From assembly GCA_026414605.1 (NCBI GenBank), contig JAOAIP010000041.1, positions 1 through 64,000 on the forward strand: a stretch of 64,000 nucleotides of DNA, given 5' to 3'. The notes under the pieces were generated by a model. That model was not told the DNA's origin. It saw only the letters and a program-made list of their open reading frames with translations, and searched no databases. The DNA is from Bacteroidia bacterium (GTDB taxonomy: Bacteria; Bacteroidota; Bacteroidia; B-17B0; Aurantibacillaceae). Positions 1-8,169 of this stretch are shown here, in pieces. The translations under genes were made by a program, and so were the position numbers. Position 1 is the first letter of the stretch. The number at the start of each line of letters is the position of its first letter.

Positions 1-61
1 AAACTCCTATCTACCGCAAATCATCACCCTTTCCCCTATTCACCTCCAACAAACAATCAAA

Positions 62-943
62 TTAACTCTTAAAAAAGGTCAATATCTGAGAGAGTTTTTC
101 TTTTAATTCTGTACGGGGAATAATTTTATCAAGAAAGCCGTGTTCAAGAACAAATTCGGATGTTTGAAATCCTTTGGGTAAGTCCTTTCCGATCGTTTCT
201 TTGACCACACGAGGACCTGCAAAACCAATTAATGCTCCGGGTTCTGCTATATTCAAGTCCCCAAGCATTGCAAAACTGGCTGTTACACCACCAGTTGTAG
301 GATCTGTAAGTAATGAAATATACGGAATTTTATGTTGGGCGAGTTGATACAATTTAGCGGATGTTTTAGCCATTTGCATAAGAGAGAATGGTGCTTCCAT
401 CATTCTTGCCCCCCCCGATTTTGAAATAATGAGTAAGGGCGACTTGGTCTTGATACAAAAATCAACTGATCGGGCGATCTTTTCGCCTACCACAGATCCC
501 ATAGATCCGCCAATAAAATCAAAATCCATAGCCGCAATTACCAGGTCGTGTCCATTCACCTTTCCAAAACCTACACGAATGGCGTCTTTAAGATTTGTTT
601 TTTCTTGGGCTTCTTTTAAGCGATCTACATACTTTTTAGTATCTTCAAAGTGTAGAGGGTCGTCGCTTTCTATATTTTCAAATAATTCTAAAAATTGACC
701 TTCGTCAAATAGTAATTCAAAATACTGCTGACTGCCTATTCTTTCGTGATAACCACAGTTTTCGCAAACATAAGCATTTTTGCTATGATCTTGAGTGGTT
801 GTTATTTTTTTACATTCAGGACATTTATACCATAATCCTTCGGGGGTTTCTTTTTTTTCACGGGTAGAGGTTGTTATACCTTCTTTAATTCTTTTGAACC
901 AACTCATAGATTGTGTTTGTGTTTCTTTTTCTGCTATTTCCAT
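62..943 (-). CDS. accD: Acetyl-CoA carboxylase carboxyltransferase subunit beta
   Basis: Beta half of the carboxyltransferase of acetyl-CoA carboxylase, which moves the carboxyl group from biotin to acetyl-CoA to give malonyl-CoA for fatty acid synthesis in the cytoplasm. The protein (293 aa) has the N-terminal zinc ribbon Cys41-x2-Cys44 and Cys60-x2-Cys63, followed by the crotonase-like carboxyltransferase fold with the SGGARM oxyanion motif near residue 176 and a TDPTTGGV motif. Length is usual for AccD. It lies 8 bases downstream of the aldolase gene, an adjacency seen in other Bacteroidota as far as I recall. The start could instead be Met13 (position 907), where family members commonly begin with MSWFKR; the first 12 residues are not typical. 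The SGGARM codons contain a run of eight G (409-416). Confidence 0.96.
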   Translation of the reverse strand: MEIAEKETQTQSMSWFKRIKEGITTSTREKKETPEGLWYKCPECKKITTTQDHSKNAYVCENCGYHERIGSQQYFELLFDEGQFLELFENIESDDPLHFEDTKKYVDRLKEAQEKTNLKDAIRVGFGKVNGHDLVIAAMDFDFIGGSMGSVVGEKIARSVDFCIKTKSPLLIISKSGGARMMEAPFSLMQMAKTSAKLYQLAQHKIPYISLLTDPTTGGVTASFAMLGDLNIAEPGALIGFAGPRVVKETIGKDLPKGFQTSEFVLEHGFLDKIIPRTELKEKLSQILTFFKS

Positions 944-951
944 AAATTAAA

Positions 952-2022
952 TTATGCTATTGTGATTTTTTTATTAAGATAAACATCTTGAATAGCATTT
1001 AATAATTGAACGCCTTCTTTCATTGGTTTTTGGAATGCTTTTCTTCCTGATATTAATCCTTGTCCGCCTGCTCTTTTATTGATAACGGCAGTAATGACGG
1101 CTTCTTGTAAATCGCTTGCACCTTTACTTTCACCACCACTGTTAATTAAACCAATTCTACCCATATAACAGTTTGCCACTTGATAACGGCACAAATCAAT
1201 AGGATGATCGGTTGTTAGTTCAGAATATACTTTTGGATGCGTTTTACCAAAGTTTAATGCAGTATAGCCCCCATTATTGGTAGGAAGTTTTTGTTTGATA
1301 ATGTCTGCTTGAATGGTAACGCCTAAGTGATTGGCTTGTCCTGTCAAGTCCGCAGAAGTATGGTAATCAACGCCATCTTTTTTGAAAGCAGGGTTTCTTA
1401 AATAGCACCAAAGAATAGTTGCCATTCCTAATTCGTGGGCATATTCAAATGCTTCTGCAATTTCAACAATTTGACGAGATGATTCGGGAGAACCAAAATA
1501 AATAGTTGCTCCTACGGCTACTGCTCCAAGGTTCCAAGCGTCTTTTACAGTGCCAAATAGTATCTGATCGTATTTATTAGGATAGGTTAAAAATTCGTTA
1601 TGATTGATTTTTACAATAAAAGGTATTTTATGTGCATATTTTCGGGATACAGATGCTAATACACCAAAGGTAGAAGCCACTGCATTACATCCACCTTCTA
1701 TGGCTAATTCTACTATTTTTTCTGGATTAAAATAAATAGGATTGGGTGCAAATGAAGCCCCTGCACTATGTTCAATGCCTTGATCTACAGGCAAGATATT
1801 CATATAACCTGTATTTGCCAAGCGACCAGAACCATATATTTGTTGTAAACTTCTTAATACTTGAGGATTTCTATTTGATAATCCAAAAGATTCGTCAACA
1901 AATTTTTTGCTGGGTAATAATAATTGATCTTTGGGTATTCCTTTACATACATGATCTAAATAATAGGAGGCCTTATCGCCCAACAATTCTACGATATCAG
2001 GTTTAGAAGTTTTGGTTTCCAT
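952..2022 (-). CDS. fbaB: Class I fructose-bisphosphate aldolase (DhnA/FbaB type)
   Basis: Schiff-base aldolase that cleaves fructose 1,6-bisphosphate to glyceraldehyde 3-phosphate and dihydroxyacetone phosphate, or runs in reverse in gluconeogenesis. At 356 aa it matches the E. coli FbaB length and the DeoC/LacD-like barrel: the [10 protein letters not shown] motif near residue 77, the ASTFGVLA segment near 116, and a QADIIKQK stretch around 239-245 that should hold the Schiff-base lysine (Lys243 by position; inferred, not aligned). It is metal-independent by family, unlike class II FbaA. It is probably co-transcribed with accD, 8 bases downstream. Together with the class I fbp at 60921 the window holds two steps of gluconeogenesis, though far apart. 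Confidence 0.92.
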   Translation of the reverse strand: METKTSKPDIVELLGDKASYYLDHVCKGIPKDQLLLPSKKFVDESFGLSNRNPQVLRSLQQIYGSGRLANTGYMNILPVDQGIEHSAGASFAPNPIYFNPEKIVELAIEGGCNAVASTFGVLASVSRKYAHKIPFIVKINHNEFLTYPNKYDQILFGTVKDAWNLGAVAVGATIYFGSPESSRQIVEIAEAFEYAHELGMATILWCYLRNPAFKKDGVDYHTSADLTGQANHLGVTIQADIIKQKLPTNNGGYTALNFGKTHPKVYSELTTDHPIDLCRYQVANCYMGRIGLINSGGESKGASDLQEAVITAVINKRAGGQGLISGRKAFQKPMKEGVQLLNAIQDVYLNKKITIA

Positions 2023-2138
2023 ACTTTATTTATTTTTGGGCTTAAATTTACCAATTTATGTTTCAACTTAACATTCATATTCGTCTAAAAATATAAAATT
2101 TTTATCTTAAATACTTAAAAATCAAAAAGATAAATTTG

Positions 2139-2954
2139 TTAATATTGTTCTTTTTCGTTGGGAAAATCCCCTGATTTTACATCTTTAATGTAATTTTGGA
2201 AAGCATTGGTCATAATTTGATGCAAATTGGCATAGCGTCTTAAAAAACGAGGGCTAAATTCGGTAGTCATTCCTAACATATCGTGTGTTACAAGTACTTG
2301 TCCATCTACATATTTTCCTGCTCCTATTCCTATTATAGGTATCTTTAATGTAGATGCTACTTTTTTGCCCAACTCGGCTGGAATTTTTTCAAGCACAATA
2401 GCAAAGCAGCCCAATTTTTCTAACAAGATAGCATCTTCGTATAATTGTTTGGCTTCGGCTTCTTCACGAGCCCGGACTTCGTAAGTTCCAAATTTGTAAA
2501 TAGATTGTGGCACTAATCCCAAATGCCCCATTACAGGAATACCTGCAGATAAAATTCTCTCAACACTTTCTTTGACATTGTATCCTCCTTCTAATTTTAC
2601 TGCGTGTGCTCCGCTTTCTTTCATAATTCGTATGGCAGAGTTGAGGGCTTCTTTGGAATTACCTTGATACGTCCCAAATGGTAAATCAACCACTACCAGC
2701 GATCGCTTTACAGCCCTTACAACAGAGGATGCGTGGTAAATCATTTGATCTAAGGTAATAGGCAAGGTGGTCTCATGTCCTGCCATCACATTACTTGCCG
2801 AATCACCTACTAAAATAACGTCAATTCCCGATTGATCAATAATTTTTGCCATTGTATAATCATACGCCGTCAACATAGAAATTTTAACGCCGGCTTCTTT
2901 CATTTCTTGTAAGGCGTGTGTAGTAATTTTTTTATACTCTTTTAATGCACTCAT
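2139..2954 (-). CDS. panB: 3-methyl-2-oxobutanoate hydroxymethyltransferase (ketopantoate synthase)
   Basis: Catalyses the first committed step of pantothenate (coenzyme A) synthesis: transfer of a hydroxymethyl group from methylene-tetrahydrofolate to 2-oxoisovalerate. The 271-residue TIM barrel shows the family motifs in order: ISMLTAYDY near residue 26, the metal-binding [16 protein letters not shown] near 51, the VKLEGG motif near 119, GHLGLVPQS near 143, and LEKIPAEL with the catalytic glutamate near 183. Length is standard. The gene sits alone: a terminator-like hairpin (2975-3006) lies just upstream and ends the preceding operon, so panB probably has its own promoter, which I could not assign. 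Confidence 0.95.
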   Translation of the reverse strand: MSALKEYKKITTHALQEMKEAGVKISMLTAYDYTMAKIIDQSGIDVILVGDSASNVMAGHETTLPITLDQMIYHASSVVRAVKRSLVVVDLPFGTYQGNSKEALNSAIRIMKESGAHAVKLEGGYNVKESVERILSAGIPVMGHLGLVPQSIYKFGTYEVRAREEAEAKQLYEDAILLEKLGCFAIVLEKIPAELGKKVASTLKIPIIGIGAGKYVDGQVLVTHDMLGMTTEFSPRFLRRYANLHQIMTNAFQNYIKDVKSGDFPNEKEQY

Positions 2955-2974
2955 ATATTGGATTTAAAAATTAA

Positions 2975-3006
2975 AATCCCGTATAATTTCAGGGATATAC
3001 GGGATT
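2975..3006 (-). terminator. Rho-independent terminator of the sucC operon
   Basis: Read on the minus strand, AATCCCGTAT pairs perfectly with ATACGGGATT (10 bp stem, 12-base loop) and is followed by a T-rich stretch (TTAATTTTT). It lies after the stop of the secreted-protein gene at 3039 and before panB, so it most likely ends the sucC operon. Confidence 0.75.
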
Positions 3007-3038
3007 GTTCAGGGTTTTTACATGTTTTATTAAACAAA

Positions 3039-3551
3039 TTAATATCTTGTAAACCCTTGAATATCGGTTTTTTTATGCTCTATAAGTAGTCCTACACAGG
3101 CAGCGTCCTTTGATTTTAATCCATCATTACCTGACTCTGTTGCCCCTTCGGGAACAAAAACTTCTATGATAATAGGTCGTGTAGAGGCACTTTGAAATTC
3201 AAAAACCTGTGTATTGTCTGCAGAAGCATTATCAAAGAGAAGTTCGTTAGTTCTGGAGTCGTAAATTTTGAAATTGAGTTTATCACCTAATGCTGTCTCG
3301 GCACAAAGAGTCATTCTATAGTCCATTCCTTTATAGATAACGCATCTAATTTTGGAAGTCATTCCTTGTGAAAATAAGCCGCTGCGACTTTGAGAATTGT
3401 ATTCCCATTTTTCACCTTTTTCTTTTTCTAATTTACAGTATTTTTTATGGAACTGACCGCATACAGATGTCTGTGATACTAACTCTCTTTTTTGAGCGAA
3501 TAGGTTACTGATTGCTATGCTACTTAATAGGAATATAATACTTTTTCTCAT
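3039..3551 (-). CDS. Secreted protein of unknown function
   Basis: I do not recognise a named family for this 170-residue protein. It begins with a classical signal peptide (MRKS, then a hydrophobic stretch, cleavage probably after Ala19-Gln20), so it should be exported to the periplasm or outer membrane. The mature part is cysteine-containing (QTSVCGQFHKKYCK, KIRCVIY, LCAETA, DAACVG) and rich in short beta-like segments. The motif MDYRMTLCAE and a phrase like KFEIYD are reminiscent of small secreted Bacteroidota proteins of unknown role, but this is an impression only. It starts 11 bases after the lipoprotein gene, so the two are almost certainly co-transcribed downstream of sucC, and it is followed by a strong terminator. 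Confidence 0.7.
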   Translation of the reverse strand: MRKSIIFLLSSIAISNLFAQKRELVSQTSVCGQFHKKYCKLEKEKGEKWEYNSQSRSGLFSQGMTSKIRCVIYKGMDYRMTLCAETALGDKLNFKIYDSRTNELLFDNASADNTQVFEFQSASTRPIIIEVFVPEGATESGNDGLKSKDAACVGLLIEHKKTDIQGFTRY

Positions 3552-3562
3552 AAGTGTATGTT

Positions 3563-4477
3563 TTATTGATTTTGTGTATAATTATTACGAAGTTTTAATA
3601 CTTTAGTTTTAATTTCATTAAATACTTTTTCATCTATAACTAAATTAATGCCTCCACCTATAAGTTTTTTAGATCCTTCTTGTTTAAGAGATGTATCTGA
3701 AATTTTTTCTTCTTTTAAAAGATTAAATGATTTCATTAGGTCTTCTAAATCTGCTTTTACTTGTTTTACATCAGGAGAATTTTCTTCGTGTTTTTTCAAA
3801 AATTCAATTAAATTTTCTAGTGTATATTTTTGATCGGCTATTCTTTGTATAACGGGATTATCTTTTTGAAATTTATCTACCATATTAATAGCAATATAAA
3901 CACTTTCCAACCATCCTCCTGCTACTACTAATGCTAATACTTTTCCTTGTTTTCCTTCTTCTAATGTTTCAAAACTGGAATAATATAAATCATCTGTAAT
4001 CACAACAAGAGAATCGGTATTGTCTATATTTTTTTCTATTCTTGCTAAAATTTCTGGTTTAATAGTAGCAGACAATCCTAATTGATCACCTAATTGTTTT
4101 ACCACTTTAAAATATTTAATGGATTCTGATCCTAGATTAAAGATACTACAATAACTTAAATCTGTAGAATAAATTCCAAAATTAAGTGCTTTTGACTTTT
4201 CATCTGTATATTTGTTTATATTTTCGGTAGGATTTAAAATGCTTATTTTACTCTTATCTCTTTTACCTACTGACTTTATAAAAGATAGCATTTCTCCAGG
4301 AGACGGCACTTGAAAAAATGTTTCATATCCCGAAGATTCTTTTTGGACTTCTGCACTCACTTGAGTAGTATCTTTTGCATTAACAATTTCTTCTTCTGTT
4401 TTATCACCTGAACAAGACGTAATGAATAAAGTGAATAAAAAAGATGTGGTGGTGATAAGAATGGTTTTAATTTTCAT
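3563..4477 (-). CDS. Lipoprotein of unknown function
   Basis: A 304-residue protein with a type II signal peptide: hydrophobic residues 6-20 and a lipobox ending at Cys22 (FITSCSG), so it should be lipid-anchored. Residues 23-50 look like a flexible linker rich in Glu, Lys and Ser. The rest is predicted by eye to be largely alpha-helical (YFKVVKQLGDQLG, VADQKYTLENLIEFLKKH, VKQVKADLEDLMKSF). No enzymatic motif is visible. It starts 4 bases after sucC and ends 11 bases before the secreted protein, forming a three-gene transcription unit. Function unknown; the family is probably restricted to Bacteroidota (inference). Confidence 0.72.
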   Translation of the reverse strand: MKIKTILITTTSFLFTLFITSCSGDKTEEEIVNAKDTTQVSAEVQKESSGYETFFQVPSPGEMLSFIKSVGKRDKSKISILNPTENINKYTDEKSKALNFGIYSTDLSYCSIFNLGSESIKYFKVVKQLGDQLGLSATIKPEILARIEKNIDNTDSLVVITDDLYYSSFETLEEGKQGKVLALVVAGGWLESVYIAINMVDKFQKDNPVIQRIADQKYTLENLIEFLKKHEENSPDVKQVKADLEDLMKSFNLLKEEKISDTSLKQEGSKKLIGGGINLVIDEKVFNEIKTKVLKLRNNYTQNQ

Positions 4478-4481
4478 ATAT

Positions 4482-5675
4482 TTATTGTTTTATTAGTTTT
4501 TTAACCAAGTCAGCGGCTTCTTGAAGTTCTATAGCAGAATATACTTTTAATCCGGACTCATCAATTAATTTTTTTGCTTGTTCTGCATTTGTTCCCTGGA
4601 GGCGAACAATGATAGGAACGGGGATGTTTCCAAGGTTTTTATAAGCATCCACTATGCCTTGGGCAACTCTATCGCAGCGAACAATACCGCCAAATATATT
4701 AACTAATATGGCTTTTACATTAGGATCTTTGAGGATAATACGGAATGCTTTTTCTACTCTTTCGGCATTGGCTGTTCCCCCCACATCAAGGAAATTGGCA
4801 GGTTCTCCACCGGAAAGTTTGATAATATCCATTGTAGCCATTGCTAATCCGGCGCCATTGACCATACATCCTACATTGCCATCTAATTTCACGTAATTTA
4901 ATCCTGCTGCTTTGGCTTCTACCTCGGTAGGATCTTCTTCTTTAATATCTCTCATTTCTGCCAAATCAGGATGTCTAAATAATGCATTATCATCTAATAC
5001 AACTTTGGCATCAACGGCTATTACTTTATCATCGGATGTTTTTAAGAGTGGGTTGATTTCAAACAAACTGGCATCTATGGTTTCGTAGGCCTTGTAAAGT
5101 TTTATTACAAAATTCACCATTTCTTTGAAAGCATTACCTGATAAGCCCAAATTGAAAGCAATTTTTCTGGCTTGAAAGGGTTGTATGCCTACTTTAGGAT
5201 CTATGGTTTCTTTCCAAATCAGGTGAGGTGTTTTTTCTGCTACTTCTTCAATTTCCATTCCTCCTTCTGTTGAATACATAATTACATTTCTACCTTTAGA
5301 TCTGTCTAAAAGTACACTCATATAAAATTCTTTGGTAGGTTGAGGTCCTGGATAATATACATCTTGTGCAATCAGTATTTTATGTACTTTTTTTCCTTTT
5401 GGACCAGTTTGAGGGGTAACAAGTTGCATTCCTAAAATAGCGGATGCTTTTTCTTTTAAATCTTCTAAATTTTTTGCTACCTTTACACCACCCCCTTTTC
5501 CTCTACCTCCTGCATGAATTTGGGCTTTAATGACAGCAATAGGCGAGTTGTACTTTTTAGTAATTTCTTCATAGCCCTTTATTGCTTCCTCAATGTTTTC
5601 TGCCACAACGCCTTCTTGCACGGACACACCAAATTTTTTTAAGATTTCTTTTCCTTGATACTCATGTAAGTTCAT
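4482..5675 (-). CDS. sucC: Succinyl-CoA synthetase (ADP-forming) subunit beta
   Basis: Beta subunit of succinate-CoA ligase of the TCA cycle, which couples succinyl-CoA cleavage to ATP or GTP formation. The 397-residue protein has the ATP-grasp N-terminal domain starting [12 protein letters not shown], the [17 protein letters not shown] nucleotide-binding segment near residue 50, the FEINPL metal-binding motif near 201, and the C-terminal CoA-ligase domain with [11 protein letters not shown] near 272 and [10 protein letters not shown] near 328. The length matches E. coli SucC (388). The alpha subunit sucD is not in the window. Two unknown exported proteins follow within 4 and 11 bases. A TACATTTG promoter element lies at 5710-5717, divergent from the toxin-antitoxin promoter. 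Confidence 0.96.
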   Translation of the reverse strand: MNLHEYQGKEILKKFGVSVQEGVVAENIEEAIKGYEEITKKYNSPIAVIKAQIHAGGRGKGGGVKVAKNLEDLKEKASAILGMQLVTPQTGPKGKKVHKILIAQDVYYPGPQPTKEFYMSVLLDRSKGRNVIMYSTEGGMEIEEVAEKTPHLIWKETIDPKVGIQPFQARKIAFNLGLSGNAFKEMVNFVIKLYKAYETIDASLFEINPLLKTSDDKVIAVDAKVVLDDNALFRHPDLAEMRDIKEEDPTEVEAKAAGLNYVKLDGNVGCMVNGAGLAMATMDIIKLSGGEPANFLDVGGTANAERVEKAFRIILKDPNVKAILVNIFGGIVRCDRVAQGIVDAYKNLGNIPVPIIVRLQGTNAEQAKKLIDESGLKVYSAIELQEAADLVKKLIKQ

Positions 5676-5709
5676 AAAAATTTATTTAATTGTAGATGAA
5701 AAATCGGCT

Positions 5710-5717
5710 CAAATGTA
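5710..5717 (-). promoter_or_regulatory. Bacteroidota -7 element for sucC
   Basis: TACATTTG on the minus strand fits TAnnTTTG and lies 34 bases upstream of the sucC ATG. No good TTTG is found about 20 bases further upstream, so only the -7 half is supported. Confidence 0.5.
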
Positions 5718-5757
5718 TATTTTTTTATTCAATCTTTAAAAAAAATCTTGATGATAA

Positions 5758-5789
5758 TTTGTTAGGCAATTAAATTTTATTTATATTTG
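5758..5789 (+). promoter_or_regulatory. Bacteroidota promoter of the toxin-antitoxin operon
   Basis: TTTG at 5758-5761 and TATATTTG at 5782-5789, separated by 20 bases, match the Bacteroidota sigma-A consensus. The -7 element overlaps a possible TTG codon at 5787, which rules that codon out as the start and supports the ATG at 5805. Confidence 0.75.
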
Positions 5790-5804
5790 CGAAAAAACAA
5801 GTTT

Positions 5805-6005
5805 ATGACTAAAATAAAAGAAAAAGAACCTGTTTATATTGTAGATCAAAATGGGAAAAAAACGGCTGTCATCCTTCCAATTAGGTATTATGAAGAACTT
5901 TTAGAAAATTTGAATGATTTGAGAATAGTTGCTAAAAGAAGTGCTGAAAAAACTAAAAATTGGGAAAACTTAAAGAAGAAACTAAGTAAAAATGGTATCA
6001 TTTAA
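5805..6005 (+). CDS. Type II antitoxin, Phd/YefM family
   Basis: A 66-residue antitoxin that should bind and neutralise the RelE/ParE-like toxin encoded next to it and repress the shared promoter. The N-terminal part, with EPVYIVDQNGKKTAVILPI followed by a YYEELLENLNDL helix, is typical of Phd/YefM antitoxins; the C-terminal lysine-rich tail would be the toxin-binding segment. The start was set at the ATG 5805 because the earlier TTG lies within the -7 promoter element. It overlaps the toxin gene by 14 bases, implying translational coupling. Family assignment is by pattern only. Confidence 0.82.
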   Translation: MTKIKEKEPVYIVDQNGKKTAVILPIRYYEELLENLNDLRIVAKRSAEKTKNWENLKKKLSKNGII

Positions 6006-6258
6006 GATAGAACATCGAACATCTGTTGAAAAAGATATTCAAAAAATTCCTCACAAGTTCTTACAAAAAATTATTGAACGAATAGACCATCTTTCAAAAA
6101 ATCCATATCCGATCGGTTGTGAAAAAATTTCTGGAAAAAACTCTTATTACAGAATCCGAGTAAATGATTATAGAATAATTTATCAAGTTATAGAACAAAA
6201 GAAATTGATAATTATAGAGAGAATTCGGCATCGCAAAGATGTCTATAAAGGACTTTGA
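5992..6258 (+). CDS. RelE/ParE-family toxin
   Basis: An 88-residue toxin of the RelE/ParE superfamily. Visible features are the N-terminal FKIEHRTSVEKDIQKIP strand-helix, a LSKNPYPIGCEKISG loop, and the family C-terminal core YRIRVNDYRIIYQV and IERIRHRKDVYKGL, with the arginines and histidine that act in ribosome-dependent mRNA cleavage in RelE relatives. Whether this one cleaves mRNA or poisons gyrase (ParE-like) cannot be told from sequence; the C-terminal HRKDVY favours RelE. The start overlaps the antitoxin stop by 14 bases. The module sits between sucC and a Spy-like gene with no mobile-element remnants. Confidence 0.86.
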   Translation: MVSFKIEHRTSVEKDIQKIPHKFLQKIIERIDHLSKNPYPIGCEKISGKNSYYRIRVNDYRIIYQVIEQKKLIIIERIRHRKDVYKGL

Positions 6259-6276
6259 AAAATTTTCTTTGAATAC

Positions 6277-6308
6277 TTTGTTTATTGAATAAATTTTATT
6301 TATATTTG
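6277..6308 (+). promoter_or_regulatory. Bacteroidota promoter of the Spy-like gene
   Basis: TTTG at 6277-6280 and TATATTTG at 6301-6308, with 20 bases between, 22 bases ahead of the ATG at 6331. It has the same spacing and the same -7 octamer as the toxin-antitoxin promoter. Confidence 0.75.
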
Positions 6309-6330
6309 CAGCAATTAAAAATTTAAAACT

Positions 6331-6750
6331 ATGAAAAAAATCACATTAATCTTAGGAATTGCAGGTTCATTGGCTTTCTTAATGCCCACATCCATCAATG
6401 CACAAGCCCCTACTGCAAAAAGCACTATGACTTCGCCAGCAGATGATTTAAATGCTAAAGCCGATCGTCAAACAGAAAGAGCCGCAAAAGAATTAGCATT
6501 GAATGAGGAACAAAAAAGCAAGTTTAAAAAATTTGACATTGATAGATTGTATAAAATTCAACCTATCAATGAAAAGATTAAAGCCACAAAAGATGAAAAT
6601 GAAAAAGCCCAATTAAAAGCCCAAAAACAACAAATCAATCAAGAATTTTTTAATAACGTTAATAGCATCCTCACTCCTGCTCAACAAGAACTCTGGAAGA
6701 AAAAATTTGATGAAGAGGTTAAGAAAGGAAATGCTGATCATTCACATTAA
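6331..6750 (+). CDS. Spy/CpxP-like periplasmic protein
   Basis: A 139-residue exported protein with a clear signal peptide (MKKITLILGIAGSLAFLMPTS, cleavage near Ala24-Gln25). The mature part is almost entirely helical and highly charged, with two LT/LN-x-x-Q-type motifs (ALNEEQKSKFKKF near residue 57 and SILTPAQQELWKK near 111), the hallmark of the Spy/CpxP/LTXXQ family of periplasmic chaperone-like proteins. It ends GNADHSH. It stands as its own unit, with a near-consensus promoter (6277-6308) and a strong terminator (6774-6801). Its role is presumably envelope-stress or folding related; no partner two-component system is in the window. Confidence 0.72.
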   Translation: MKKITLILGIAGSLAFLMPTSINAQAPTAKSTMTSPADDLNAKADRQTERAAKELALNEEQKSKFKKFDIDRLYKIQPINEKIKATKDENEKAQLKAQKQQINQEFFNNVNSILTPAQQELWKKKFDEEVKKGNADHSH

Positions 6751-6773
6751 GATGAATTAAAGTTTTCAAAGAT

Positions 6774-6801
6774 AAAAGCCCTCATTATTGAGGGCTTTTT
6801 T
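6774..6801 (+). terminator. Rho-independent terminator of the Spy-like gene
   Basis: AAAAGCCCTCA pairs with TGAGGGCTTTT around a TTAT loop and is followed by more T. The hemW ATG lies only 12 bases beyond the T tract, so hemW must rely on readthrough or a promoter inside this region. Confidence 0.85.
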
Positions 6802-6813
6802 ATTTAAGAATCT

Positions 6814-7938
6814 ATGAGCAGTGTATATATTCATATTCCATATTGTCATCATAAGTGTACTTATTGTGATTTTCATTTTTCTGTACAAAAGCGTTCTTTA
6901 AATACTATTTTAGATGCTATCATAAAAGAAATAGACGATAGACGAGAATACCTTGATTCTAAAAAATTAGAAAGCATTTATTTTGGCGGGGGAACACCTT
7001 CTATATTATCTATAAAGCAATTAGAAACTATTTTCAAACAATTATCTTCCATTTATAATTGGGACAAAAACGCTGAAATTACAATAGAATGCAATCCCGA
7101 AGATTTAAATAAAGAATATGTACAAGGATTAAAAGAATTGGGATTTAATCGTATTAGTTTGGGTATTCAATCTTTGAATGATACGGTTTTGCAATGGATG
7201 GGGCGTCATCATACAGTAGAACAATCGTTAAAAAGCATAGAACTTTTGCAAAAAATGAAGATTGATAATTTTTCCATTGATCTTATTTTTGGACTGCCTT
7301 TTTATGATTCTGAGTATCTTTTAAAGGACTTAAAATATCTGGTTAACAAATTTCATCCACGACATATTTCTGCTTATCAACTCACTATTGAACCCAAAAC
7401 CAAACTCCACCATCTTGTTCAAAAGAAAAATTTAATTCCTGCAAGTGATGAAAAAGTCGCAAAAGAGTTTCTATTGATTCAAGAGTATCTTACAAAGAAT
7501 GGGTATATTCATTATGAAGTATCTAATTATGCTCAAGAGGGCTTTTATTCCAAACACAATTCTGCTTATTGGTTGCAAAAGAAATACATAGGAATAGGGC
7601 CTTCTGCGCATTCTTACAATGGCAAAGAAAGACGATGGAATATTGCAAATAATTATATTTATGCTAAAAATGTGCTAAGTGGCAAGACATACAGCGATAA
7701 AGAAGATTTGAGTACAAAACAATTATACAATGAATATGTTTATACAAGATTAAGAACAATTTATGGATGCGATTTAAAAGAGATAGAACATTTTTTTGGT
7801 AAAAAATTGAAAGAGGACTTTTTAAGAAATTATGAGAATTACAAAGAATATTTTATTGTCAACAATCAAAATTACTGTTTAATTCCAAATAAGGGATACT
7901 TAATAGCAGATAAAATTGCAGTAGATTTTTTTGTATAA
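6814..7938 (+). CDS. hemW: Radical SAM protein HemW (heme chaperone, HemN-like)
   Basis: A 374-residue radical SAM protein of the HemN/HemW family. The iron-sulfur cluster motif is Cys11-x3-Cys15-x2-Cys18 followed by DF rather than the extra cysteine of true coproporphyrinogen oxidase HemN, which points to HemW, now regarded as a heme-insertion chaperone. Other motifs are IYFGGGTPSIL near residue 54, ITIECNPEDL near 90, and RISLGIQSLND near 110. The C-terminal HemN_C domain with the GIGPSAHSYNG motif is present near residue 266. The start lies just after a terminator. A 231-base stretch without a gene follows before the helicase gene. Confidence 0.93.
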   Translation: MSSVYIHIPYCHHKCTYCDFHFSVQKRSLNTILDAIIKEIDDRREYLDSKKLESIYFGGGTPSILSIKQLETIFKQLSSIYNWDKNAEITIECNPEDLNKEYVQGLKELGFNRISLGIQSLNDTVLQWMGRHHTVEQSLKSIELLQKMKIDNFSIDLIFGLPFYDSEYLLKDLKYLVNKFHPRHISAYQLTIEPKTKLHHLVQKKNLIPASDEKVAKEFLLIQEYLTKNGYIHYEVSNYAQEGFYSKHNSAYWLQKKYIGIGPSAHSYNGKERRWNIANNYIYAKNVLSGKTYSDKEDLSTKQLYNEYVYTRLRTIYGCDLKEIEHFFGKKLKEDFLRNYENYKEYFIVNNQNYCLIPNKGYLIADKIAVDFFV

Positions 7939-8121
7939 TGTAAGGGTTACTCTGATTCATTGGATGTGATAAAAATTTAATGGGACGAACTTTAAAAAGC
8001 GATATGGAATTCATCCACAAATAGGACCTAAAATTTTATTATCATAAACAACTACTGTGAAAAATTAAGACATAAATTGGGGCGTCAAATGTTTAAAAAA
8101 TATTAAATTTTTATTGAATTC

Positions 8122-8152
8122 TTTGTCAATTCAAAAATAGTATGTAAATTTG
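8122..8152 (+). promoter_or_regulatory. Bacteroidota promoter of the SF2 helicase operon
   Basis: TTTG at 8122-8125 and TAAATTTG at 8145-8152 with a 19-base spacer, 17 bases ahead of the ATG at 8170. The rest of the gap from 7939 shows no gene or hairpin I could support. Confidence 0.7.
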
Positions 8153-8169
8153 CGAAACTTTTTAAGACA

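Noticed and set aside
7939-8121. Possible small gene between hemW and the helicase
   Set aside because: No open frame with a believable start; the interval shows nothing but the helicase promoter at its end.
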